Shown piece by piece: positions 9,876-18,832 of a DNA stretch of 40,163 nucleotides (within the stretch, counting starts at the first letter, position 1; each line of letters opens with the position of its first letter). Location: NCBI GenBank assembly GCA_009731375.1, contig BJOX01000122.1, forward strand, positions 824,905 through 865,067. Direction: 5' to 3'. The translations under genes were made by a program, and so were the position numbers. The stretch is from Paulinella micropora (taxonomy: Eukaryota; Cercozoa; Imbricatea; Euglyphida). The notes below the pieces were generated by a model. It saw only the letters and a list, made by a program, of their open reading frames with translations. It ran no database searches and was not told where the DNA came from.

Positions 9876-9942
9876 ATTCCTCAGTCTTCATATCGTTAGT
9901 AACAGTTATCTGTTTACTAAATATCATACTATCGTAACAATC

Positions 9943-9951
9943 TGGAGTCAC
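9943..9951 (+). other. Candidate primer binding site
   Basis: TGGAGTCAC begins three bases after the 5' LTR. TGG complements a tRNA CCA end, as in most LTR elements. The matching tRNA is not identified. Confidence 0.35.
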
Positions 9952-10400
9952 TAATAAAATAAACGGGGTATGGAAAATTTCCTCGGTTTCTCGGAATTTT
10001 TTTGTTGAAAAGAGACATCGACAGAAAAATGGTGGAGATGGGAATTTTACTGATGCGCTTCCTGGGGTTATATGCTTTTGCTTGAGATGTTTTGGTTTTA
10101 GGGGCAGGCAAACATGTATGGACAATGATTTTCTTGAGTTGTAGGGCTGCTTATGATCTGTTTGTGAGTGGGGCTTGGGTTGCTGACATATAGAGGTTTT
10201 TGGGTCTGACAGCTCGCATCTCAAAGGTGGGGGAATGTGGGTCTTCATGGGATGTGGGTGCCTGGTTTGAGTTTCCGAGGCTAGATGTGTAGCTATGTAC
10301 AGGAGGCCATGAGACATGATATTTTGGGGGGAGAGTGTGCTTGTCGGTCTGTTTGGGGATGGGGCGTGGGTTGCGGTGACACACAACTTCGGGTCAGGGA

Positions 10401-10457
<57 letters not shown>

Positions 10458-11349
10458 AACATGGGGAAATTTATGGGAAATTGTTATGACATATAAATTC
10501 GCGTTTGCTTTGTTATGACATATAAATTCGATGGATTTTGGGGAGGCTGAGAGTGCATATAACATGAGAACGTGGGGTTGGGAGATACAGAAACGGATAC
10601 AGAAACGGAAGGATTTTGTTGAGGAGTGGACGTTTTCGGGACTAGGGGAGCCTGAGGGCAAAGGGGCACGCAAGTGGGAAGGTAATGGGAAACAAATTTG
10701 TGGGAATTGGCAAGAAAGGAGGGGTGGAACGAGCACGGTTTGAGGACGGGACATGTCGGTAGGTCAAAGGGGGTCAGGGGGGACGCTTGTTCGCAAAGAG
10801 GAAAGAAGCAGGCGGGTTCCCACTCAAGGGAGTATGAAAGGTGGTCGGGATCTACAAGGAGCACGTGAAAGGGGGTCGGAATTCGAAGGTCACAGGGGGT
10901 TTCTAGTGGGGTAAGATAAAGCCATCATGGTGCAAAAAGGGGACGACAAAAACGACAGGTGTAGCGGAAAAAGGGCCACAAAACCACGCCAACTCGAAGG
11001 GAGAATTTTTGGGGCTCGTTGCGGGCTTTTTATAAAAGATGAACTATTGGCGATAGTGAACATATCACACTCTTACTGACGGCAAATATGGAAGGGAAGT
11101 ACAGATTCAGGGGAAAGATGCGTAGAGAAGCATGAGGAGAACTAGGAGGAGTTTGAGGATGGGGAAGATAAAGGGGGAGGAACTTGAAGAGGAACTTGAA
11201 GGGGAACTTGAAGGGGAGGGGGGGGGGGGNNNNNNNNNNGGGGGGGGGGGGGGGGGGGGGGGGCAAGAATTGAGACGGGATTGGGGGACAGGACTTGGGG
11301 AATAGGGAGTACCCATGGGAGACACGAGGAAGATCACGAGACCTTTTGC
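9952..11349 (+). other. Leader region of the retroelement
   Basis: About 1.4 kb without a convincing ORF on the sense strand. It contains a (CT)n run 10405-10454, a duplicated 20-mer starting TGTTATGACATATAAATTCG (10482 and 10511), a doubled ATACAGAAACGG near 10582, and a poly-G run around the gap 11230-11239. Open frames on the minus strand (for example 9865-10386) overlap the LTR and are probably chance. No reverse transcriptase or protease motif was found here. Confidence 0.55.
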
Positions 11350-11362
11350 CCCTATTTTAGGT
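11350..11362 (+). promoter_or_regulatory. CCCTATTTTAGGT before ORF at 11368
   Basis: Exact copy of the LTR 13-mer ending five bases before an ATG. Confidence 0.5.
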
Positions 11363-11367
11363 GCACG

Positions 11368-11496
11368 ATGGAGGAAAAGAAATCTGACAAGGCAGAGAAG
11401 GGGAGGAGGAACAGGGACAACCGGATCGTTGGCGTGAGGCGTGGGAAGAGGAGAACGAAGAAGGAGAGAAGGGGATGTGGGGTCGAGGGGAAATGA
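11368..11496 (+). CDS. Small basic ORF, gag-like
   Basis: Forty-two residues from the first ATG after the 13-mer, starting MEEKKSDKAEKGRRNRDNR and rich in Lys and Arg. No zinc knuckle is visible. Position and charge suggest a nucleic-acid-binding part of gag, possibly the first fragment of a longer broken gag frame. Downstream frames (11505-11650) also encode charged helices, consistent with frame breaks in one ancestral ORF. Confidence 0.35.
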   Translation: MEEKKSDKAEKGRRNRDNRIVGVRRGKRRTKKERRGCGVEGK

Positions 11497-11588
11497 GAAT
11501 AGGCAGGACATATATAAACACGTGGATGAGGCGGCCAAGGAATACGAGGTGTTACGGGAAAGAAGTGGTTGAAGAAGAAGAATGTTTG

Positions 11589-11652
11589 TCCACACGAGAT
11601 TGAGAGGGTACGACGGGCGATCCACACGAGATTGAGAGGGTACGACGGGCGA
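11589..11652 (+). repeat. Perfect 32-bp tandem duplication
   Basis: TCCACACGAGATTGAGAGGG... occurs twice back to back (11589-11620, 11621-11652). Because 32 is not a multiple of three, it breaks the gag-like frame. Confidence 0.85.
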
Positions 11653-11930
11653 TGGAACAGGCGGAAGCCTCGAAGATAGCAATGCTGAAGTTGGCCACGG
11701 TGAGACGGGAACGATACGTGGGGAATCAGGAGAAGAGGGAGTTACGCGAAATCATCAAGAAGGAAAAGCTAGAGATGTTGAAACTGGCTACCACGAGACG
11801 GGAACGGTATCTAGAGGAACAACGAACGAGGGAGGCCAGAGAGGCTGGCGAGAAGGAGAAACGGGAAAGGGAAGAGGGGAAACATACAACGGAAGAGAAG
11901 CCATACAAGAAGGCTAGGAAAGGGGAATAG
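11652..11930 (+). CDS. Charged helical ORF, gag-like, with internal repeat
   Basis: Ninety-two residues, very rich in Glu, Lys and Arg, probably a long helix or coiled coil. MLKLATVRRERY near residue 11 returns as MLKLATTRRERY about 31 residues later. The DNA of the two units differs mostly at silent positions (ATGCTGAAGTTGGCC against ATGTTGAAACTGGCT), so the duplication was kept as protein for some time. The frame is open upstream of the ATG into the 32-bp duplication, so the start is uncertain. It lies in the gag position of the element. Confidence 0.45.
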   Translation: MEQAEASKIAMLKLATVRRERYVGNQEKRELREIIKKEKLEMLKLATTRRERYLEEQRTREAREAGEKEKREREEGKHTTEEKPYKKARKGE

Positions 11931-11961
11931 AGGGTAAGAGGGGAAGACTATACATATCCCT

Positions 11962-11974
11962 CCCTATTTTAGGT
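11962..11974 (+). promoter_or_regulatory. CCCTATTTTAGGT before ORF at 11986
   Basis: Third internal position of the LTR 13-mer, ending 11 bases before an ATG. Confidence 0.5.
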
Positions 11975-11985
11975 GTGAAACGATT

Positions 11986-12159
11986 ATGTCTGCGGTTGAA
12001 CAAGGCGAGGAGGTGAGGAACGAAGAAAAGAAGGAGGTGGTTGGAGCGGAGCAGGTGAGGGAGGTGAAGAATAGAGGGGTATCGGAGGATGACATAGACG
12101 ACCACTTTTGGGACGCAGGGGAGAATGTTTACGAGGTCCGTTGTCGAGTGAAGGATTAG
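11986..12159 (+). CDS. 57-residue acidic ORF
   Basis: MSAVEQGEEVRNEEKKEVVG begins an acidic peptide that ends at TAG (12157-12159), just before the RNase H remnant. It may be the N-terminal piece of the pol frame left after the deletion that removed protease and reverse transcriptase, or a short ORF of its own. No domain recognised. Confidence 0.3.
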   Translation: MSAVEQGEEVRNEEKKEVVGAEQVREVKNRGVSEDDIDDHFWDAGENVYEVRCRVKD

Positions 12160-12162
12160 GGT

Positions 12163-13030
12163 GCAAAAGGGACAACGGTACGGTCGGATCACAATAACCT
12201 GCAGCGGCCGATGTCACAGGATCACACGGGCAGGTTGGCAAGATGGCAGTTGGAGCTATCCGAATATGACTTCACGATTGAATTCATATCGGGTAAGGAA
12301 AACTATCACTACCAGTCGAGGGCTGGGGGTGCGCCGGTCCCGGGAGGAGAGCGGTGTGAAGGGAAAGGAGATGGAGACGGACGCGGACGACCGGGGTACA
12401 CGGGCGGGACAGCAAACCCCTAGTGTCTTTGCGTTGAGGCCGGTATACGACGCGGAGAAGAAGAGCGGCATGAATCTAACCAGGTTTCATTTCAAGACGA
12501 CGGCGGCGGCGGTTATGACGGTTTTGGGGCATATGGATTTGGAAAAGGAAGAACAGAGGGCGAATTTCGACAAGAAGCCCATCAACGGAATGGATTATGT
12601 GACGGAAGTGGCGGAAATACATAGATACAAGAAAGAGATACAGCGGGAGGACGTACGGTTTTACGAAGCGGCTCACGAACGACCGGTGGATTGTTGTGAG
12701 AAACACGGGATGGAGGATGCGCAAAGGGGGTCTGAGGAGGAGATTTGGAAAGAGGCTGCACAGGGGGAGCAAACGGAGGAGGATATGAAGGATGCGAAAC
12801 CTTTCCCGTGGCGAACCATGCCAATGGTGGGGAATATCGTGATCCCCACGAAGTTGGAGGCAGCAGCGGGTCAAACGGAGGCGAAACCGGAACTCATGCT
12901 GAAGGACACGCATCCGAGTCGGGTAGCCATGCAACTGGAGAATAAGACGGAGATCAAGTTTGCATCGATGGATATGTTTCGCAAGCTCACAAGGGACAGT
13001 GAGGAGTGGAAGAGGTTCATAGCACACTAG
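12163..13030 (+). pseudogene. RNase H C-terminus and linker of pol
   Basis: Frame 1 carries RSDHNNLQ and TGRLARWQLELSEYDFTIEF followed by GKEN, the end of the Ty3/gypsy RNase H domain (family pattern TDHKNL...RRARW...YDFTI...GKEN). The expected ADALSR is altered, and the frame then changes to frame 2. Frame 2 stays open to TAG at 13028-13030 through a long charged linker of about 200 residues without recognised motif. The RNase H catalytic residues lie further upstream in the family and are absent, so this is a remnant. Confidence 0.75.
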
Positions 13031-14773
13031 GAGAACCCGACGGGGATTTCAGCGGATGGGGATATAAAGAGACGGCAAGAGAAATATGCCTATTCCGACG
13101 GGCTGGTTTGGTATTTTGGGAGAGGGGCCAAGAACAAGGACGATCCGTAGCGGTGGGTGGTATGGGTGCCAACAGAGCTACGGTACTCGATTCTGATAGG
13201 GACACACAATTGTCCTTTACAGAGTCACCCGGGGCTGGACAGGATAAAGTGGTCCATGACTCGACGGTTTTATTGGGATACTATGGACAAGGATATCAAA
13301 AGTTTCATTTCGGGATGTGGGCAGTGTCAGAGGGCGAAGACGGTCTACGACGCAGTATGATATAACACGGGATATATTCGATACGATACACATCGATTAT
13401 GTGGGGCCTTTGGAGTATGATATAAAGCGGGGGAGGGTCGGTATAAGTATATCCTCACAATTATCGATCGGGCCTCTAACTATGTGATCGCGGTTCCCAC
13501 GGCTGACGATACCAAGGAGACGACGGCCAAGGCACTGATTGATAAGGTATTCAGTCGAATCGGGGTACCTAGGAAGATCATATCGGATAGGGGGAGCTCC
13601 TTTATCAATTGGGTGTCGAACGAGCTCAGTGAATACTACGGGTTTCGATGGGACTACGTCACGGCATACAATCCTATGGTCAACGGAAAGATTGAGAGGA
13701 TGCATCGTACGTTAAAGGCATCCTTGAAGATCTATTATCAGAGCGGGCAAGCCAAATGGCCAGAGGCACTGCAAGCGTTTACCTTTGCAGTAAATAATCT
13801 GGGTTCTTCGTCGTTGGGGGGCAGGGCAAGACTGTGCCCACATCAGATGGTGTTCGGGACGGTTTTAACTAACCCACAGGACGTGATGCAACATAAGGCA
13901 ATGTATCAGCCGTTGGAGCTGATGGCGGTGAGATTACGGGCTCTGGCGGAAGCGGAACAAATCGTGACCAAGCATCGGGAGGCGGCAATGCGGGCGGAGG
14001 ATGAGAAGGGGCAACAGAAATATAAGCACGTGGAATTCAGGGAGGGGATACAGTGCTGTTATATATACTGCCCAAACGTGCCAGTGGGGGTCTCTACGAA
14101 GCTCTACGAGAAGTGGCAGGGACCGTATCAGATTATGAAGCAGACAGCGGCTTATAACTATAAGATCAGACACCAGCGGACGAAGAAGGAACAGATTTTC
14201 CACGTTCGAAGGTTGGTAAAGTTCTCACCTTACTTATTGGATTACGAAACGGAACAGGATGCCTTGGAGCGGACAGCGGATCAATTTGGCAACCCGCGGC
14301 CGTTGTTAACACGGACACAACGGATAGAGGAGATCGCGAGGCTGAAGGAACAGATGACGTTCGAGCAGGATGAGGAGGAGAAAAAGAGGCTGCAAGACGC
14401 CATAACGGAACTGGAGTCGGGTTCGCATAAGAGAGTATCACAGAAACAAAAGCGGGAAGAGGCGAAACAGAGAGAAGTAGACAGGAAGGAGGCATCGGAG
14501 AAAGCACAACGAGGAGAGGTGGAAGGAAAGGAGGAAGACGGGAGTGCACAAGGGGATCCAGGAAAGCGGGGCCCAGGGAGACCAGCCAAGCCCAAAGCGC
14601 CGGAAGGGTACTTGGGGATCAAGAACGGGCGAGGCCAATGGGTGGAAAAAGCGGAGGAGATTGATAAGATCAAGTGGAAGACAGGTAAGTTCTACCTGAT
14701 GATGCCGGCGGAAAAGGAGGTGAGTGATGATACGATGGATGACTTTTACGTCATGGGGGACGTCACTACATAA
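13031..14773 (+). pseudogene. Retroelement integrase with AT-hook-like tail
   Basis: Frame 2 carries YSDGLVWYFGRG, an H2C2 zinc finger (H at 13205, H-x6-H, then C-x2-C in SGCGQCQRAK), an interruption, and the catalytic core. The first Asp is in HIDYVGPL (13395-13397), in frame 3; the second is in SDRGSSF (13586-13588) and the Glu in NGKIERMHR (13694-13696), exactly 35 residues apart. A GPY/F module (KWQGPYQIMK) follows, then a coiled-coil-rich tail and GKRGPGRPAKPK, an AT-hook-like motif. Breaks: TAG at 13148, TGA at 13358 and 13418, and two opposite frame changes around DYVGPL. The frame is open from 13421 to TAA at 14771; the GTG at 13484 is not a real start. Confidence 0.85.
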
Positions 14774-14794
14774 GGCGGGAAAGGAATAATTCCG

Positions 14795-15166
14795 GTGATG
14801 CAATTTTGGAGGAGAAGTGATGAGGTGGAGGAGGAAAAGATGAGGCTGTTTGATCCGGTTTTTCTGGAGAAAGCGGGGAAGAAGCGAGAAACGTGGGACG
14901 CCACTATCAAGTTGGATGATGAAGATCATATTCCATACACCATTATGATTCAGACGAGACCGCGGTTAGTATTGAACGTGCCGTTCGATCTTGCGGAAAA
15001 GAGGCGGATACCGGCTCACATTTGGGACGAGATAGAGGTGGAGGGCTTGCCTTTCGAAATTGTCGGGGCCCCGCCAGCGGCGGTAGGGTCCAGGGGTAAG
15101 AAGCGGCCGACGACGGGTGGTCGGATGACCCGGGCAAGAGGAAGGGCACAGGAACGAAGGGGGTGA
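14795..15166 (+). CDS. ORF downstream of integrase, unknown function
   Basis: An intact 123-codon frame 21 bases after the pol stop. It starts MMQFWRRSDEVEEEKMRLF, has a mixed alpha/beta-looking middle with YTIMIQTRPRLVLNVPFDL, and ends in a basic Arg/Gly/Lys tail (MTRARGRAQERRG) that could bind nucleic acid. There is no signal peptide or membrane segment, so it does not look like an envelope protein. Unlike pol it has no frame break, although it is short. No family recognised. Confidence 0.45.
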   Translation: MMQFWRRSDEVEEEKMRLFDPVFLEKAGKKRETWDATIKLDDEDHIPYTIMIQTRPRLVLNVPFDLAEKRRIPAHIWDEIEVEGLPFEIVGAPPAAVGSRGKKRPTTGGRMTRARGRAQERRG

Positions 15167-15514
15167 TGATGAACTAGAGACGAGAGAAAAGACAGAATAC
15201 GAATGAAAGAAAAATGAACGACGATAGAGAAGAACAATAAGAGAGGATATGAACGGAATATGAATTGCGGGTATATGATGGGGTGATAATGGTATTACAG
15301 ACTTGCGGGTATGTGATGGGGTGATCATGGTATTACTGACTCGCGGGTATATGATGGGGTGATAACGGTATTACCGACTTAAGGGAATTTATGGGGGGGG
15401 GGGGGGGGNNNNNNNNNNGGGGGGGGGGGGGGGTGATGAGAATATGAATGTTTGATCGAAGATGACTGACGATCAGAGAGAGGGGAGCGGTATATTTTTA
15501 CTTTCACAGGTACG
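15167..15514 (+). other. 3' region with 38-bp tandem repeats and poly-G gap
   Basis: Non-coding purine-rich DNA containing the three-unit tandem repeat at 15265-15378, a poly-G run around the gap 15409-15418, and a sequence ending TTTCACAG (15503-15510) that resembles an acceptor. Confidence 0.6.
15265..15378 (+). repeat. Three tandem 38-bp units
   Basis: Units at 15265, 15303 and 15341, each with GCGGGTATATGATGGGGTGA or a close variant and ending TATTACNGAC. Confidence 0.9.
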
Positions 15515-15760
15515 GTGACGGGCATGCGACCCGAACTTTATACCAACGAGGTACACATTGTGAAAGCACGGGTTATGTATGCATACACGAGGAAACTATT
15601 ATACTATACGGGCTCACGGGTTATAGACCCATGTATCATATTATGTGACTTTACGGGATTATGGGGGAAATATCAAACTGACATAGTATACAACTATGCG
15701 GGCTTACGGAAAATAGCGGACTGTTGTCCTATCGGACATAGCGGATATATCGGGAATTGA
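15515..15760 (+). CDS. Small ORF in retroelement 3' region
   Basis: Eighty-one codons starting MTGMRPELYTNEVHIVKARV just after TTTCACAGGT. The sequence is rich in Tyr and built partly from recurring ACGGGTTA/TTACGG words, so it may be non-coding. No family recognised. Confidence 0.2.
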   Translation: MTGMRPELYTNEVHIVKARVMYAYTRKLLYYTGSRVIDPCIILCDFTGLWGKYQTDIVYNYAGLRKIADCCPIGHSGYIGN

Positions 15761-16470
15761 ATGACACACATGTCTTATGCCTTATAGGCTTATTGGGGAA
15801 ACTGGGGAGCGGAGCGGCACAAGACCTTATATTATTCCGCCCTGTGACGAGCGATGACACTGTCGTCGAACTCTATATAATCTTCATATATGAGCGGATA
15901 AAAGGGGCATACGGGTCGAGAATGGGGCTAATACATACTGACTAACCCAGTTTAGATAGAGAGGGGTAGTATAGCGAGAGGGGAGGAAGACAGGGGATAA
16001 CAAATAGGGATAGTCAATAGGATGGGTAGGATAGACGGGGGTGGATAAAATAGGGAGGGGATAGGATAGTGAGAGGGGAGGGGGCGCGAGACAGAAATGA
16101 GAAAGATGAAAAGAGAGACGAAGAGAAGAACGAGGAAAAGGACAACGGGGAAACGGCAACTCTAACACTCGGGTGAGGGGGGGTGTAGGCATCACCACCC
16201 GGATAGTCGGTAAAAAATACCTTTTCCTGGTGACAGGTGCACCAGCTTGTTTTTCAGTATTATTTGTCCGGATTGGACCTGATGCCATTTTATTCCTGGT
16301 CTGTTGCAGTTTTCCTTTTTGGCTTCACTGAGCTAATACAACGAGACATCATTCTCATTCTTGAGGACTGTGTTTGGTTGTATTACCGACTTTTTACGAG
16401 CTATCGTTGGGGGCATTACATTTGGAGTCCACATCACTAGGGTGATTTCTTTCTGCTTTGCCACACAGGC
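15761..16470 (+). other. Retroelement 3' region, no convincing gene
   Basis: Mixed unique DNA, with a purine-rich stretch 15955-16160 of GATAGAGAGGGG-type words. Ends at gap 16471-16480. Confidence 0.5.
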
Positions 16471-16480
16471 NNNNNNNNNN

Positions 16481-16849
16481 GATGAACTGATGGATAGATA
16501 CGGTGGGTATGTATATCATTTGTGTTATCAGCTCTCAGGTTCGTTTCAAGCATGGCGTTTCAGAGCTGGAGGGGCCTTGCACGGTGGGGGTAGCAAAGGT
16601 CCGGGGGAGCCTTTCCTTACCTACGTTACCTCTGGGCTGGGCGACCGGGACTACAGCGTACTGAGAGGGCACTACGAGGCTATTGAAAGCCAGAAGTATC
16701 AATGCGGATATGGCATCGGATCGAGCCCGTTCGAGACGGGGGCGGCTTCAGGGCACAGCCTGGCGAGCAACGAATCAACGACTCGGATCAGCGGAATCAC
16801 GGAAGCGGGGAAGAGAGGACGCGTACGGGATAGTATAGACCGACACTAG
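16481..16849 (+). CDS. Possible ORF after gap, unknown
   Basis: An open frame of about 120 codons runs from the gap to TAG at 16847-16849, with Gly/Ser-rich content such as GGALHGGGSKGPGEP. No family is recognised. It is in the 3' region of the LTR element, where some families carry extra genes, but it may be chance in GC-rich DNA. Confidence 0.2.
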   Translation, partial: DELMDRYGGYVYHLCYQLSGSFQAWRFRAGGALHGGGSKGPGEPFLTYVTSGLGDRDYSVLRGHYEAIESQKYQCGYGIGSSPFETGAASGHSLASNESTTRISGITEAGKRGRVRDSIDRH

Positions 16850-17202
16850 GTCGGGGGGACGATGAGTGACTAGGGGCAGGTTACGGGGAATTGCCAGGGT
16901 AAGAGGCGAGTATTCCGTCCCAACAGCGGTGGATAACGGTTTCGGACACAGGGCGGAAACCTGATTCCACGGGCGGCGGGTGGCGCGGATTGAAGTATCA
17001 TCGAATGGCCTAACTGGGAATTAATCAAAATCTTACGTAGTGTAAGTGTTGGCGTTTAGCACAACTTGAATTTTCGTTTGATTCGTTAATACGACACGGT
17101 ACGGCGGTGACCGTCACTCAGGTTCGTATTTGCTTTTTATCCCGAGGTTGGTCGGCGGGGGCGTCAGTTCGACTCCACGCGCGCATACGGGTGAGCGCGC
17201 TC
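16850..17202 (+). other. 3' untranslated region of retroelement
   Basis: Unique DNA with no ORF that can be supported, leading to the polypurine tract. Confidence 0.5.
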
Positions 17203-17216
17203 GGGGGGAGAAGGGA
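17203..17216 (+). other. Polypurine tract
   Basis: GGGGGGAGAAGGGA immediately before the 3' LTR, in the position where plus-strand DNA synthesis is primed in LTR elements. Confidence 0.8.
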
Positions 17217-17217
17217 T

Positions 17218-17373
17218 TATGCAGGCCCACCCGTATATAATGGCAATACTTACAGTTCCGGTCTGCCGGTTATCCTTGGTCTGGAGATTACGGAGTCCCT
17301 ATTTTAGGTATTCATCAGTCTTCATATCGCTAGTAACAGTTATCTGTTTATTAAATATCCTACTATCGTAACA
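17218..17373 (+). repeat. 3' LTR (156 bp)
   Basis: Matches 9781-9939. Contains TATATAA (17234-17240) and CCCTATTTTAGGT (17297-17309), ends CGTAACA, and is followed by TCAC, the target duplication. Confidence 0.85.
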
Positions 17374-17377
17374 TCAC

Positions 17378-17523
17378 CAGGTCACTATCATTCATTGAGA
17401 GTACTATTGAGATCTGAGATCACACTAGTCATAAAAGAAAAGTTTTCAAAACAAAAACAAAAACAAAGCGAAAACAAAAACAAAAACAAAAAGAAAACAA
17501 AAAGAAAACAGACAGATAGATAG

Positions 17524-17554
<31 letters not shown>

Positions 17555-17567
17555 GTAGATAGATAGG

Positions 17568-17646
<79 letters not shown>

Positions 17647-17664
17647 CCTCCAATAGATAGATAA

Positions 17665-17704
<40 letters not shown>

Positions 17705-18083
17705 GTAGATAGATAGATATAGACATAGACATAGACATAGACATAGACATAGACATAGACATAGACATAGACATAGACATAGACATAGACATAGACATAG
17801 ACATAGACATAGACATAGACATAGACATAGACATAGATATAGATATAGATATAGATATAGACATAGATATAGATATAGATATAGATATAGATATATAGAT
17901 ATAGATATAGATATAGATATAGATATAGATATAGATATAGATAGATAGATAGATAGATAGGTAGGTAGATAGATAGATAGATATATAGATAGAGTTAGAT
18001 AGATAGATAGATAGATAGAGTTAGATAGATAGATAGATAGATAGATAGAGAGATAGATAGATAGATAGGTAAGTAGAAGATAT

Positions 18084-18165
<82 letters not shown>

Positions 18166-18167
18166 GA
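17378..18167. repeat. GATA array with ATAGAC and ATATAG hexanucleotides
   Basis: A short unique and A-rich stretch (17378-17512) precedes (GATA)n. This changes to about twenty (ATAGAC) units at 17715-17838, then (ATATAG)n to 17940, then back to GATA up to retroposon copy B. No gene. Confidence 0.95.
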
Positions 18168-18618
18168 GATATCGACTAATGTCAGAAAAAAGGAGCTTCT
18201 GATTTCGTCAACCAAGGAAGTCTGTGGGTAAAGTATTAACCCGATGCCCAGCTAAGCCGTGATGTTTGCACGGAAGGGACTGATACAGGCGATACCAAAG
18301 CTCCCTAGTACCAGGCGGGGCCAGGGCTCGTTCCATAAGCGCCCCTTGCAGAACGAGCTCCCACCTCCATTACAGAGGACCCAGTAAGCAGATGGAGTTT
18401 CGAGACTGTTCGACAGTCTAGTATAAACCGACAGAGCACTGTGGGTTTTATTCCGGGCTCAACAAGCGAGAAAGGGCACCCTGAGGGAACATGATTGTGC
18501 TTCCCGTCGCTATTTCGGCATGTGACTTATAGGTGTATGGCTAGGCACACAAAAGGCACCCCACCACGGGCCCAGCACACCCACACCATCCCCTACTTCT
18601 CTGTCTGTCGACAGATGA
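18168..18618 (-). mobile_element. Dispersed retroposon, copy B
   Basis: Near full length, minus orientation, tail side at GAGATATCGAC joined to (GATA)n. The 5' side stops after CTGTCGACAGATG, shorter than copy A, and then enters GATA repeat. Contains the AGACTGT/ACAGTCT hairpin. Confidence 0.85.

Positions 18619-18832
<214 letters not shown>

Larger units (their letters stand above)
9781..9939 (+). repeat. 5' LTR (159 bp)
   Basis: Starts TATGCCGGCCCACCCG and ends CGTAACA. It matches 17218-17373 over its whole length. The true ends may be TG...CA (9783-9939). LTRs of this length are short for the family. It contains a TATA box and the 13-mer CCCTATTTTAGGT. Confidence 0.85.
9777..17377 (+). 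mobile_element. Degenerate Ty3/gypsy-type LTR retrotransposon
   Basis: The 7.6-kb element is bounded by direct repeats (9781-9939, 17218-17373) and a TCAC duplication (9777-9780, 17374-17377). It carries a TATA box in each LTR, a polypurine tract before the 3' LTR, basic gag-like ORFs, an RNase H tail and then an integrase. RNase H before integrase is the Ty3/gypsy order. Protease, reverse transcriptase and most of RNase H are not found, and the pol remnant has frameshifts and stops, so this copy is non-autonomous. The LTR copies differ at about seven positions plus three bases of length by eye, so insertion was not very recent. Confidence 0.85.

Noticed and set aside
9865-10386. 173-codon minus-strand frame
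   Set aside because: It overlaps the 5' LTR and the leader, is antisense to the element and has no recognisable domain.
12161-12420. Frame starting MQKGQRYGRITITCSG as a protein N-terminus
   Set aside because: This part is the shadow of the RNase H frame; frame 2 becomes meaningful only after about 12310.
7122-15433. Poly-C and poly-G runs beside 10-base gaps as biological signals
   Set aside because: Homopolymer runs on both sides of fixed 10-base gaps (7153, 11230, 15409) are more likely assembly breakpoints.
17160-17190. tRNA gene, from AGTTCGACTCC resembling a T loop
   Set aside because: The flanking five bases do not pair as a T stem and no D or anticodon arm is visible upstream.
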